In this document: positions 30,866-40,658 of the stretch, in pieces | Layout: each line of letters opens with the position of its first letter | Numbering within the stretch: position 1 is the stretch's first letter | Assembly: GCA_018136815.1 (NCBI GenBank) | Contig: CM030932.1 | Coordinates: 8,804,001-8,868,000, forward strand | DNA: 64,000 nucleotides | Source of the DNA: Isochrysis galbana | Taxonomy: Eukaryota > Haptophyta > Isochrysidales > Isochrysidaceae | Direction of reading: 5' to 3' | The notes under the pieces: model-generated | Databases searched by the model: none | The model's input: the letters and a program-made list of their open reading frames with translations, nothing else | What the model was told of the DNA's origin: nothing | Program-made: the position numbers and the translations under genes

Positions 30866-32538
30866 ATGGCGCCGCCTCGGCTGCTGGCGCTCGCCACGCT
30901 CGCGGCGGCGGCGGCGGCAGAGGAGTGGGAGTACTATTGCCTGCACGGGGCGTCAGCGCTGGCTGCGCTCGATCGCACCACGCGCTTCCACGCCCTGCCC
31001 TCCCCCGGCAGGCCGCAACCGCCCGCACAGCCGGGCGACCGAACGGCGCCGCCGGCCCACGGAGGGGAGCAGGCGTTTGTCGAGGTGGCCGAGCGGATGC
31101 GCGGGCTGACGGGCACGTGCTATTTCATGCGTGCCGGCTATTGGACCTACGAGGTCTGTCCCGGCAAGCGGATCCGACAATATCACTCCGAGAACGCGCT
31201 CTCGGGCGCCGCAAAGGTGCGCATCGAGCACTCGCTCGGTGTCTACGACAGCGGCGGCGACGAGTACATCGAGTCGAAGGGCGTGTTCAGTCAGGTGCGC
31301 CGCCCGGATGTCTGGTGCAGTGTCGGGGTGTGCGTCTCGCTCGACACGCTTGTGTCTGAGCGGCTGTCTCCTATCCAACCTGACTCAATTTTCGCTCCCT
31401 CTCCATGCAGCGATTCAAGGACGGAACAGACGGGCGTGCGACAAAGGTTCAATTTGTTTGCGGCGCCGCCTCTGGGGCAGGTGGACAGACGCTAGAGGAT
31501 GGCCTCATTAGCGTGACTGAGCCTGCAGAAAAGAAGTATCTCATCGCTTTCCGTACGAATGCCATGTGCAACCGTGCTAGAAGCGCAAGTGGGAGGGATA
31601 CTGGGACCAATCTAGCACCTACACCAGAGGTACACCCGCCAAGCGACAGCAAAGAAGCTCCTGCAGCAGGCGGAGTGACGAGCGGGTCGAAAGTTGTGTC
31701 AACTGATGGTGCTGGTGGTACTGGCTCAGTACAAGTGATGGAGCTAGAACTTGGTCCGCTCGGGCTTTTGGAGAAGATATATCGCCGTTGCTTCACATTG
31801 ACGAGTGGCTATTGGACATATGAGGTGTGTCCAGGACGATCCGCACGACAGGTGAAGCAACCTTTGCTCAACTTGGCCCATCAGCTTGTTGCTTTGCATG
31901 CTGTCTTGGCAGCAGCACGAATTTCGTTTTCCGCCCCAATATTCAGTTCCGGTTGGAAGGCAAGATCACCACCACTGAAATGCAGCTAGGGTCGTATGAC
32001 GAAACAAAGGACCGTCTTTCACTGGGAACTCCAGCTGGTACAGCTGCAGGTGAGGGCCCCCTGAAAGCTCCCATAGCATCAATAGGTGCCTGCACATCCA
32101 CGCGCTCCGGTGGCATGTGTCACTGCAGGGCTTGCAGGCCATATCTTCTATACGCAAAGCTTTACAAATGGCGCTGGTGGGAGGACTGCCGAGCTTCGGT
32201 CTCGATGCAATCCAAAGAATGAGCATGCTCTTGTTGCGGTGCGCTGCCTTCAGCTCCCCTGATCTCAGCACTCCCTGTGGATTGTTGTCTCCTCTCAACC
32301 GCCTCTGGCCAGGCTTGCATATTCGCCGTTGGCATTGTCTTGCATATGAAAGCGCTAGTGTTGCCACCCCAGTTTCGATGGCCCCCATCCCAACCCACCC
32401 CGTCCTATCCCGCCATGTCACACAATCAAGGTTGTGGAGCCTACTACTCATCATTACATTCTCGACTTCGTCACTCCATTTGCTTGCGAGATTGGATGTG
32501 TTCGTGCCCGCCCGAGGCCGGACCCCGATGCGAGATAA
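30866..32538 (+). CDS. ERLEC1: Erlectin/OS-9-type ER lectin with two MRH domains
   Basis: Five exons (30866-31294, 31411-31851, 31947-32049, 32138-32238, 32431-32538) join in phase to 393 residues. An Ala-rich signal peptide covers residues 1-18. Two mannose-6-phosphate-receptor-homology domains follow. The first spans about 85-195 (CYFMRAGYWTYEVCPGKRIR, KVQFVCG). The second spans about 270-380 (CFTLTSGYWTYEVCPGRSAR, TAELRSRC, ILDFVTPFAC). Paired MRH domains are the layout of erlectin (XTP3-B), which reads trimmed N-glycans on misfolded proteins and hands them to the ER-associated degradation ligase. There is no C-terminal ER-retention signal. The Gly/Ser-rich linker of about 60 residues between the domains is weakly constrained. 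Confidence 0.9.
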
Positions 32539-32772
32539 AGCCACTGGGGCGCGCCATTGTACCTTGAAGGGGCCGGGAGGGTGAGGTTGGAGGGCCCAAA
32601 TTGCTTCCTTGAATCCTTGTGTCCCCCTCCCCCTCCCCCTCTGTTGTGCTTGGCGTATGACGTTCCCCTGCGTATGTGTTTTTGCGTTCCTTCCGATTTT
32701 CGATTTTTGTGAGTGGTGTGTGATGTGGCTAGGCGGGAGGCGGGGGAGCCACCATTTATCATATGTTGTTGC

Positions 32773-33000
32773 TATAATAATAATAATACTAATAATACTA
32801 ATACTAATAAAACAACTGCATATGAATATTAGTGCCGCTCCTGCCACTAGCCATGCACCAATACGCCAAGCCACGACACACATGACCGCATTTTAATCCA
32901 AGGCACACAAAACTATGACCATGAACCTGATCGCATACCTTATATCTCCCCCCTCGCAAGCCCCCGGCCCCCGTTTGTCATTTTCATTTGCGTGGAGATG
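32773..33000 (-). mobile_element. SINE family 2 tail fragment
   Basis: (TAA/TAC)n at 32773-32812, then AAAACAACTG, a GTGCCGCTCCTGCCACTAGCC block and, near 32945, ATCTCCCCCCTCGCA followed by GCCCCCGG. All are in the order seen in the family 2 copy at 56919. It is more diverged than the copy at 17373 and lacks core and head. Confidence 0.7.
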
Positions 33001-33926
33001 AACTGAACCCAGAATCCGGGTAAGGCTCCTGAGACTCCATCCTTGGTAACCCGCGCGTTCGTAGGCGGCCTATCGACTTGGGTAGCAGGTGAAGATACTT
33101 TGGGAGGCTTGGGCAATGGTGCAGTGGTAGCGGGGTCCGCATACGGCACACGGCGGCACGGCGGCGAGGGCGGATTTGGCGTTGCAGAGGGCGGTGTTGC
33201 GGGTCGTTAGGTCCTACAGGAACAGGCTGAGTCAATCTCTAGTGGATGGTTTCTAGAGAGAGACCACACACAAGGCACTGGGGGCTCAAGGGTACGAGGG
33301 GTCACGGTACAACTATCCGTAAACTCATAGGGTCATGGAGCGCACGCCGCCTCCCTCCCCCGCTGCCGCGGCCCTCGCCGCGCTGGACAAAGTACTGATG
33401 GAGACGCCGATGTCGCCGAACGACCGCACAAGTACAAACTTAGTTGATAGGTGAAGAAAGCAAGGCAGGCAAAAGCAAAAGCTACCAGCACGCACTTGTA
33501 TACCCTTGGACCTGGGAATGGTCCACGAGCTTGATGGCATGCGGTGGAAGGGTCCACGATTGATGGCACGCGACTGAGCGCCCAAATATCCCGATCCCGC
33601 CCAAATATCCCGATCCCGAAACGTAGCTCTAGCTTGTGCGGCTAGCCCCGCCATCTACCTATCAGCCAAGGTTGCCATTATCGCGATTGATGTATGCTGA
33701 TACTGCGTAGGATCATCTGACGCATTGCACACTGGGCCCGCACGCCATGGAGACAGACGCCTAGAGCCTACATACATTCATCTGCGCCCTCCTGTTCGCC
33801 CATGACCCCGCCTTTTGCCCATCGGCCCTATGCACAGATCGCATGTGCGCTAATGTGTGCAGCAAGTGCCCTCTCTCATCAGTCGACCGCAGAACCGGAG
33901 CTGTCCTGTGGTCATGGAGTGTACGA
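33001..33926. other. Intergenic with minor repeats
   Basis: The stretch 33301-33385 (AACTATCCGTAAACTCATAG, GGTCATGGAGCGCACGCCGC) resembles 62322-62400, so it is the end of a dispersed repeat. CCCAAATATCCCGATCCCG is directly duplicated at about 33581-33618. No frame has gene character. Confidence 0.4.
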
Positions 33927-36164
33927 TCAAGCGTGCGCTCTAAACGCGGACTCCTGAAGGCGCCGCGCGTGAATGGCGGCGCCTAAGGCGGCGGCCTCCT
34001 CGGGCCGCGATGAGCGGAGGACGGATCGGCCAAGGGCCTTCGAAACGACGTCTACAACCGCCTCAATGCGCGCGGCGCCACCCACCAACAAGACCTGCGC
34101 ATGGAGGGCGGTGAGGGATCAGGGAGGCACACATGCAGCAGCTCACGAATGGACTGATCAGTAAGCTTGTACAAGGGTCGTCATGCACCTGGTCGATGTC
34201 GGATATGCTCAGATCGGCCTCGGTGATGGCGTCCGGGAGGCCATCAAGGATTGCGTCAAGCACCTGTGAAGGATAGAGTAGCCAGATCATCAGATCAATG
34301 TGCGGACGAGGCTTCTTGCTTGCCGTAGAAACACGGTGGACCCGCCGCATGAGGAGGCTTGCCACGAGCACTGGGCGATTCGGGCGGTCCACGGCGTGCG
34401 ATCAGGGAGCACTGGCCTGACCGGCTCAATGATTTGCGAATACTTCGAGCGCGAGAGCGACAGGTCAAGATGTTTGGGACCCGAGGCATCGGCCGTGATG
34501 AATGGAAGCGACACCGGCGCCGTCAGCGAAGAGCACAATTCTGCCTTGGCCGCCTCGGCAGCCTGAACGGTAATGGAGAGCGGGAGGTGAGCTACGGATA
34601 TCAGAATGAGCTAACAACGCCTCTCGCTATGGGCATTGTGTGAAAAGATCGGCAGAGGAGGAGGAGGGACGAGGCGGTCGACGACAATGGTATGCCTGGG
34701 CTTCGATCCCCTTCCAGCGAGCGTGCGAAAGGGCGCGTAACCCTAATGTTCACCTCGTGCAGTCGCACCAATGCTAGATGGTCCGTGGCCAAGTCGATCC
34801 CGTGCTGGTCTCGGAACCCATCGACCATGTGCTGCACAAGCGCTGTGTCAAGCGCGTCGGATCCCACACCGCGCTGCCGTTTCGCAGCAACGACATCCCA
34901 CTCCGTCTCGCTCTTCACATCCGCGTGTCCATCACTCACTCTGCGAAGGAGCGTGAGTGAGGAAGACAGGCCTCCCACCTCGAGCACTGCTACGGTCGAG
35001 GCAGCCTGCATCTCAGAAGGGAACTCGGATGCCGCAGACAGTGCTGCAGCCACGGCGGAGGGGAGCAGTTCGAGTCGTTGGAGTCCCGCCCGCGTGCCCG
35101 CCATCCGCATCGCCTGGCGGTAGTCGTCGCAAGCAGTGCTGAGAGTGGGAGATGGGAGTTAGTGCGCAGAAGACGTGGCAAGGGCATTCATCTCCTCTGC
35201 ACCGCTCACTATAGCTCGTTCTGAGCGCTTGCCCGTGTGATGCTTCACGCCACGGAGGCTGACATGTACGGCCTCACCTCGGGATCCCCGCCACAGCCAC
35301 GGTGACGGTGCGTCCACCGATGCGCTCGGCGGATGCCTTGAGCGCCGCAAGCGTCCGACTGCTCAGCTCTGCGGGCGTATGGAGCGTGCCGTGCACCCTA
35401 ATAGCAGCGGCACCGTCAGGCGAGGGGTGCACATCGAACGGCATGCCTCCTCCGGCCGGAGGAATGCGCTCGCGCAGCTCGTGAAGCAGGCTCGTGCACG
35501 CCTCGGAGTTGAAGCGCAATCCGAGGAGAAGCGAATGGCCGTAGACCGTTGTGGCCCGAGACGAGAAGAGTAGCTTCTTCGCCGGCAGGCCGAGCAGAGT
35601 CTCGCCGTTCTCACTAAACGCGACCACCTGTGAGCGGGACGGGCTGTCAAGCGGGATCGACGCATGCTGCAGAAGGTGTGCCGCGGCGTGTCGGCTTACC
35701 GCGGGTGTCATGCGGTGCCCTTGCTCGTTCTCGACGACACGCGTGTTGTCGCCCTCATGGATTGCAGCACACGCGCCCGACCAGTCCTTCCATCCCTCGC
35801 CCAGGTCGACCCCCATCGCGTCGGTCGTGAAGTACGAGCCAGTTGGCGGCGGACGAGCCTTCTGCGCCTTGTCCCGTGGGCGGGGCGCATGCGCCTCGTC
35901 CTCTCGCTCGGCCGGAGGGGGCTCGCCGCGCATCGCCTGCTGGAACTTTGGGTTCGCGGCCGCCTGCAGCAGTAGGCGAGTGCCATAGGCGACAGCGGCA
36001 ACACCGATGCCGGCGAGCAACGGCCCGACCTGCGCGGGAGCTGAGCCGCGCAGCCGGCGGACGGGCGCGCCGCCGAGAGGCGAGGGCGCGAGATGGCGCG
36101 ACGCAGCCGGCCGGAGCGGCAGGGCGCGGCTGGCGGAGGCGCGGCAGAGCCGCGGGAGCACCAT
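33927..36164 (-). CDS. Divergent Hsp70-family protein, nucleotide-binding domain only
   Basis: Exons 36164-35278, 35138-34754, 34562-34422, 34263-34189 and 34094-33927 join in phase to 551 residues. An Arg-rich presequence (1-45) and a hydrophobic segment (about 47-66) are followed by the ATPase fold: MGVDLGEG (118-124), ENEQGHRMTPAV, LELLPSAVAAAL, VLEVGG (about 347), GVGSDALDTALVQHMV and, near the end, QVLLVGGAARIE and PEEAAALGAA. The chain stops there, so the substrate-binding domain of normal Hsp70 is absent, as in the HSPA13/STCH type. Phosphate motif 1 (DLGTT in Hsp70s) reads DLGEG, and phosphate motif 2 has Glu for the usual Asp, so ATPase activity is doubtful. The presequence suggests mitochondria, with a membrane anchor. 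Confidence 0.85.
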
Positions 36165-36410
36165 CGCCGTCCCCGCACCGCCGCGTACGGGGTGGGGGTT
36201 GGTTTTCTTCTTGTTGGGGTGTTGGATTTTGTTGTTGTTGGCGGGGGGGGGAAGGGGGATGTTCTTGTGAGGAGTAGAGTAGGAGTAGAGTAGAGAAGGG
36301 AGAGAGTGGGGGAGAAGGGGCGAGGGGAAGGGGAGAGGGTGGAGAGGGAGGGAGGGAGAGGGAGGGAGGAGGGGGGAGGAAGAGAAAGAAGAGGAGGAGG
36401 AGAGAGAGAT

Positions 36411-36459
<49 letters not shown>

Positions 36460-37358
36460 AGGGAGGGAGGGAGAGGGAGGGAGAAGGGGGGGGGGGAGAG
36501 AGAGAGGGAGAGGGAGGGAGGGACAGAGAGAGAGAGGAAAGTTCCCTGGAAGAGAGAGAGAAGAACAGACGAGCGAGTCGGGCAGAGGAACCAGTGCTCT
36601 CTCTCCTTGCTCTCCTACTTCTTGTGGAGAGGTACTCCTAGAGCTCTAGAGTACTGGGAAGAAGAAGGCAAGAGGAGGAGAGGAGGAGGAGACCACTTGA
36701 GAAGATCTGATCTCTCTCTCTCTGGGCGCGCGGGCGAGGAGTCGTAGTAGTGCGGCCGCGAGAAGCCGCGCTGACGGAGAGAGAGTGAAGGAAGCCAACC
36801 TCCTCCCCCGCCCCCCCCCCCTCTCTCTCTCTTCCTCTCTCTCCTCTCTTCCCCCCTCCCACCCCCACCCCGTCCTTCTCTCTCTCTCTTCTCCCGTCCT
36901 CTCTGTCTCGAGGATCAATCCATCCGTCGTGTGAGAACTCGAGTTTCTTCTACTCTACTCAAGAGCTGAACCCACGTATACAAGAGTCAGTAAACCTTGA
37001 CTGCGGCCCTCCTCATCTCTCTTCTGCTGCTTCTTCCCCTCTCTCATCTCTGTTCTTCCCTATTCTACTAGTCAAGTACTCCCAAGTATAATTTTGTACT
37101 CTCTCTTTTCCTCTCTTTTCTCTCCCTCTTCTCTTCTCTCCTTTCATGGCGACGAGCGGGTCCGTCGTCTCTCTGCCTATCCCTCCCGGCTCTCTCGCGG
37201 CTGTGTCCGGGCGCGGGCCGGCGCGTGCGCTTCGGCGCGAGCACGCACCTTCCGCGCTCGACCGTCCACCGTACAGCCTCGTGGCTTCGCGTGGGCTCTC
37301 GACCTCCCTGCCCTTCCTTTCTCTCCCTCTCATTTCCTTCCCCTCCGTTTCCTTCCCC
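36165..37358 (-). repeat. GA/CT-rich upstream tract and simple sequence
   Basis: Bases 36290-36540 are almost pure G/A on the + strand, with a continuous (GA)n at 36415-36452. On the sense strand of the Hsp70-like gene this is a CT tract before the start codon. A second CT-rich block on the + strand covers 36815-36905 and another 37090-37145. No protein-like frame is seen up to the gap. Confidence 0.6.
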
Positions 37359-37458
37359 NNNNNNNNNNNNNNNNNNNNNNNNNNNNNNNNNNNNNNNNNN
37401 NNNNNNNNNNNNNNNNNNNNNNNNNNNNNNNNNNNNNNNNNNNNNNNNNNNNNNNNNN
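37359..37458. other. Assembly gap (100 N)
   Basis: Placeholder of 100 N between CT-rich sequence and the downstream flank of the EF-hand gene. True length unknown. Confidence 0.99.
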
Positions 37459-37649
37459 GACGAATTGTAGCCAACGGAACCGGAAAAATGCTCAAGCCCA
37501 AATCTAGTAAGATCGGAATCCACATTCTGGATATTCGACCCCAGAAAAAGACGAGGACAGTTTTGTGTGAGGCCCGAACGCCGATTTGGATGTATGGGCA
37601 CCTCCCGTCGACCAAATTCAAACTACTATCGAGCCCCGGGCAGAGGCTC

Positions 37650-38204
37650 TTATGCTCCACATGTTCTAGAGTTGAAGCCTTTGAAGCTCCCAGTCGGCTC
37701 GCTGCGTCGATGCAGTATGGCCTCCGCTCGGGTGACCGCGGCCGAGGACGGAACGGGCCCTGTGATCATTCTGTAGAAATCAGAGTAACTCACGCGGCCG
37801 TCCCTATCGGAATCAATCTGGGAAAATATGAGGCTGATTGTCGCATGCGGCAAGTGCGGTGCCACCTCGTTGACAGCATCCCGCAAGTCAGATAATCGGA
37901 TGAAACCATTGCAGTGGGTATCGAGGGCACGAAATTGGCGGCGGATGACGTCATCGTGATCAAGAGCAAGAAGTCTCCCGACCATTGCTGAGCAAAAGTC
38001 TGGCAGCTCGATGCCCACAACTGGACGCTCGGACGTTGACTTGGGAAGCAAAGCCTCGAGCTCAAATGAGGAGATGTTCCAGCCAAATAGGGCAATGTGC
38101 GCAGCGCGTACTTCATGGCGTTTGAGATGCCCTTTTTGCCCGCAGTCGTATTCCAAAAAGACGGCGGTGGCCGCGCGCAGCGCTGCCTCGGCATCCATCG
38201 CCAT
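37650..38204 (-). CDS. EFCAB11: EF-hand calcium-binding protein (EFCAB11-like)
   Basis: A single-exon frame of 184 residues from the second in-frame ATG (MAMDAEAAL). The 31 residues before it look like leader noise. It has four helix-loop-helix units in the calmodulin style. The last loop, DSDRDGRVSYSD, has all the usual Ca-ligand positions. The third, DTHCNGFIRLSD, is nearly complete. The first two (EYDCGQKGHLKRHE and a degenerate one) are unlikely to bind. Size and order match the EFCAB11 family, whose role is poorly known. The C-terminal 30 residues (HRRSEPTGSFKG and onward) are extra. Confidence 0.75.
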   Translation of the reverse strand: MAMDAEAALRAATAVFLEYDCGQKGHLKRHEVRAAHIALFGWNISSFELEALLPKSTSERPVVGIELPDFCSAMVGRLLALDHDDVIRRQFRALDTHCNGFIRLSDLRDAVNEVAPHLPHATISLIFSQIDSDRDGRVSYSDFYRMITGPVPSSAAVTRAEAILHRRSEPTGSFKGFNSRTCGA

Positions 38205-39311
38205 ATGCCGACCGACGCCAGACGGTTGTCCGATTGGCGCCGACCAGGCTGAAATACAAAAATAATGGAGAGCACTCGGAACACTCCACAGGAGCACTTT
38301 ATACTTATGTACTCCGTACTTTTTTATTTCTAATTTCTGAAAACCGCGAGGCTGCGAGGCTAGTACTTAAGGCTTTCCTGTTCCTACGCACCTCTTGGCC
38401 ACTGGGCTGGACGTGGCGGAGCGTCCGAAGAGGAGCGTTATGTCGCGCGACCGCGGCGATCACTTCGGATACAGATCGCAACGAGATATACTTGATACTT
38501 GCGACCAAAGAATATCTTGCCGTTATTAAAATTTTAACAAATTTTTATGGGTCGCGGCGCGGCAAAGGAACGGGACTAGCGCTAACTCATGACAGGACTC
38601 CCTGCCGCGGCAAGCGCAAGCACCCTTCCCCCTTATGCCACCCTGCCACCCTGCCACCCAGCTCTTCACTAGTCGTCACTATCACTAGTCACTAGCTTTC
38701 TACCTGCGCTAGCCGGAGCGCCCCTCCCTCCACACTCAGACAGCCCCCTACGCCAGGATCTGGTTCTGGTCTCGCAGGCAAGGGGCCCTAATGGGAGGGA
38801 GAGGAGCAACTCCTCAGAGAGGAGCTGTGGGGAAGGAGATGTGAGATGTCTGAGTGGGGGCGCTATCGCTATACCCTTGCGCTAGACATGGACAGCGACG
38901 CCGCCTCAGGACATGTCTTCCCTCTTAGGTCGTTTGCCTTCATTTGGTACCCCTCGTTTCCAAATACGCGATGCGGGTCGTCCCCCTCGCACCGCTCCCT
39001 CTTGGTATAAATTCGGGCTTGGACAGGTAGGCACCTCTTGGTAAAGGAGAGAGGAGAGACAAGCAAGGTGCAAGGTCTCTATGTGACATTATGAGCATGA
39101 AAGGAAAAAAGCTTTATTTTGTGTGACATGCAGGCCCCGCCCACCAAGAGGTGGTGCGTGAGCACCTTTCACTTTGTTCCGTGATGACCAATCAGTCATC
39201 GTATCTGCATGTACCACGACGACACGTGTATTCACCACAGCACTCTGAGTTATTTTGGCACACCGACCCTGGACCCTGGCTCGCGGCATGGCGTGTCACA
39301 CACTCCGATCG
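38205..39311. other. Intergenic, contains one TATA cassette
   Basis: No gene recognised. Bases 38966-39042 form the first copy of a TATA-containing repeat described separately. CACCCTGC is repeated at 38639-38660. Confidence 0.4.
38966..39042 (+). promoter_or_regulatory. TATA-containing cassette, copy 1
   Basis: The stretch ACGCGATGCGGGTCGT..CCCTCGCACCGCTCCCT is followed by TATAAATTCGGGCT and ACAGGTAGG. A second copy at 39646-39721 is about 85 percent identical by eye. TATAAAT about 30 bases before a purine-rich start region looks like a core promoter facing right. It lies left of the Cys-rich ORF, which faces left. Confidence 0.45.
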
Positions 39312-39527
39312 TCATTGCTCATTGCACTCAAGTCCTTCACAGCACTCGTCGCCATAACTGCACCCCCCCCTTTTCTCGATATACGGTGGGACCGTACGGC
39401 ACTTTTGGTCGGAACACACGAGATCGTGACAGCAGTCTCCATCGTTTGCACACTCTCCATCCACATCCTTACATCTGTCTGGCTGCTTCTTCGTGAGTAC
39501 CAACACCACGACGGTGAGGACGACCAT
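39312..39527 (-). CDS. Small secreted or membrane-anchored Cys-rich (knottin-like) protein
   Basis: From the ATG at 39527 the product is 71 residues: a hydrophobic leader (MVVLTVVVLVLTKK), then ten cysteines. The first unit reads Cys-x6-Cys-x5-CysCys-x4-Cys-x4-Cys (CKDVDGECANDGDCCHDLVC and onward), the spacing of inhibitor-cystine-knot folds. A half unit follows (GGCSYGDECCEGLEC). The open frame extends ten codons further upstream without another ATG, so an upstream exon is possible. Knottin folds occur in protease inhibitors, ion-channel ligands and antimicrobial peptides. The function here cannot be told. Confidence 0.55.
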   Translation of the reverse strand: MVVLTVVVLVLTKKQPDRCKDVDGECANDGDCCHDLVCSDQKCRTVPPYIEKRGGCSYGDECCEGLECNEQ

Positions 39528-39645
39528 GGTGACGACGGCCACCGCGAGGGCAATCAAAAGTCGTTTAGATGTTAGATGGCATATTTACCCGTACGTTCCT
39601 TTTTTTTATTTAGTCCAACGTTTGGTTCGAAAAAAAAACGCGATG

Positions 39646-39721
39646 CGCGATGCGGGTCGTACCCCTCGCACCGCTCCCTTTTAGTATAAATTCGGGCTAG
39701 AACAGGTAGGCGCCTCCTTGG
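39646..39721 (+). promoter_or_regulatory. TATA-containing cassette, copy 2
   Basis: Same block order as copy 1, with TATAAATTCGGGCTAGAACA at about 39685. Sequence between the copies (about 600 bp) contains the Cys-rich ORF on the opposite strand. Downstream, on the + strand, no gene is obvious before 40659. Confidence 0.45.
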
Positions 39722-39763
39722 GTCGGCGATCGGCGAAGGATGCATGTGGTCGTGGGAAAGTAA

Positions 39764-39955
39764 TTAATCAATTACGTGATACGAGTGCAGTGTCCCATAA
39801 GGCAAACCATCGGCACTACACAAGTACAATTCATATCCGTCATCTGCACCCGACAGTTCCTTCGGAACTTCACCAACGAAGCAGTGGAGGCGGAAGTGTT
39901 CGGAGTGGTATCCTGCCCCACAGTGTGGAACGCTGCCGCACCAGTACATTGCATC
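39764..39955 (-). other. Possible terminal exon of a second Cys-containing small protein
   Basis: A strong 3' splice site (CTCCTCTCTCCTCCCGCACAG) is followed at 39955 by two open frames. One ends in NCRVQMTDMNCTCVVPMVCL with clustered cysteines. The other reads MYWCGSVPHCGAGYHSEHF and onward. I cannot choose the frame, nor find the first exon, so this is only a candidate. Confidence 0.3.
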
Positions 39956-40118
39956 CTGTGCGGGAGGAGAGAGGAGGAGCGGGGTGTGGGGGAGACACGC
40001 TCAAAAGATAGAAACGCGCTACGGGAGAGGGGAAGGGGGCAGGACGCGGGAAAGTGGGCACGCTCTAAGGGTAGAGCGTGCGTCGTGGTGCGGTTCCCTT
40101 TATCCACGACACCCCCAA

Positions 40119-40392
40119 TAGCAATAGCTATTGGCGCCCGTCGTTTCCCCCCCAATAGCTATCGGGGGCCGCCTTTCGCCCCCGACCCCCGATAGCTATT
40201 GGCTATTGGGGGCCGACCTTAAAACGGGATAGCTCCCCGGGGGACGTAAAATCTCCCAATAGCTCTCGGGGGATTTTCCCGGTCCCCCGGTAGCTCTCGG
40301 TGGGGCTGTTGGCGATCGGGAGAAAATTTCCCCCCGATAGCTCCTGGGGGCCCCCGAGAGCTCCTGGGGGGCGTTGGCTCCTGGGGGGTAAC
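40119..40392. repeat. AGCT-centred interspersed repeat array
   Basis: At least seven copies of a loose unit (AATAGCTATCGGGGG, GATAGCTATTGG, AATAGCTCTCGGGGG, GGTAGCTCTCGGTGGGG, GATAGCTCCTGGGGG, GAGAGCTCCTGGGGGG) recur every 30-45 bases. Each is centred on AGCT and often ends in a G run. Several units are inverted relative to neighbours, giving many potential hairpins. No ORF of note. Confidence 0.7.
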
Positions 40393-40658
40393 ATATATGT
40401 AAGCCTGGCAACCATCTCATGTATGCATGTGCATGTAGTATGTTCGCCCCATGAATACTCCCGGTATGATTTGGGGCATACAATTCTGTTAGAGTAAAGT
40501 CGAAATCACCTATAAAGTTCTAAGGTCTAAGGTGCCGAACGGATGGTGTGATTGATCCACAGATGCGTGTGTGTCGTCAACAGTATGTCCCGCGCGGTTT
40601 CATCATCTTACGTCCATCAATCAAGCGGCCCCCGCCTTCCGGCCGACCGAGAGCTGCG

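Noticed and set aside
31966-32883. 305-residue minus-strand frame
   Set aside because: It is antisense to the erlectin exons, whose splice phase and MRH motifs are clear. Its product has no domain and extends into SINE sequence.
40119-40392. CRISPR-like array
   Set aside because: Units are degenerate, irregularly spaced and in mixed orientation, and the genome is eukaryotic.
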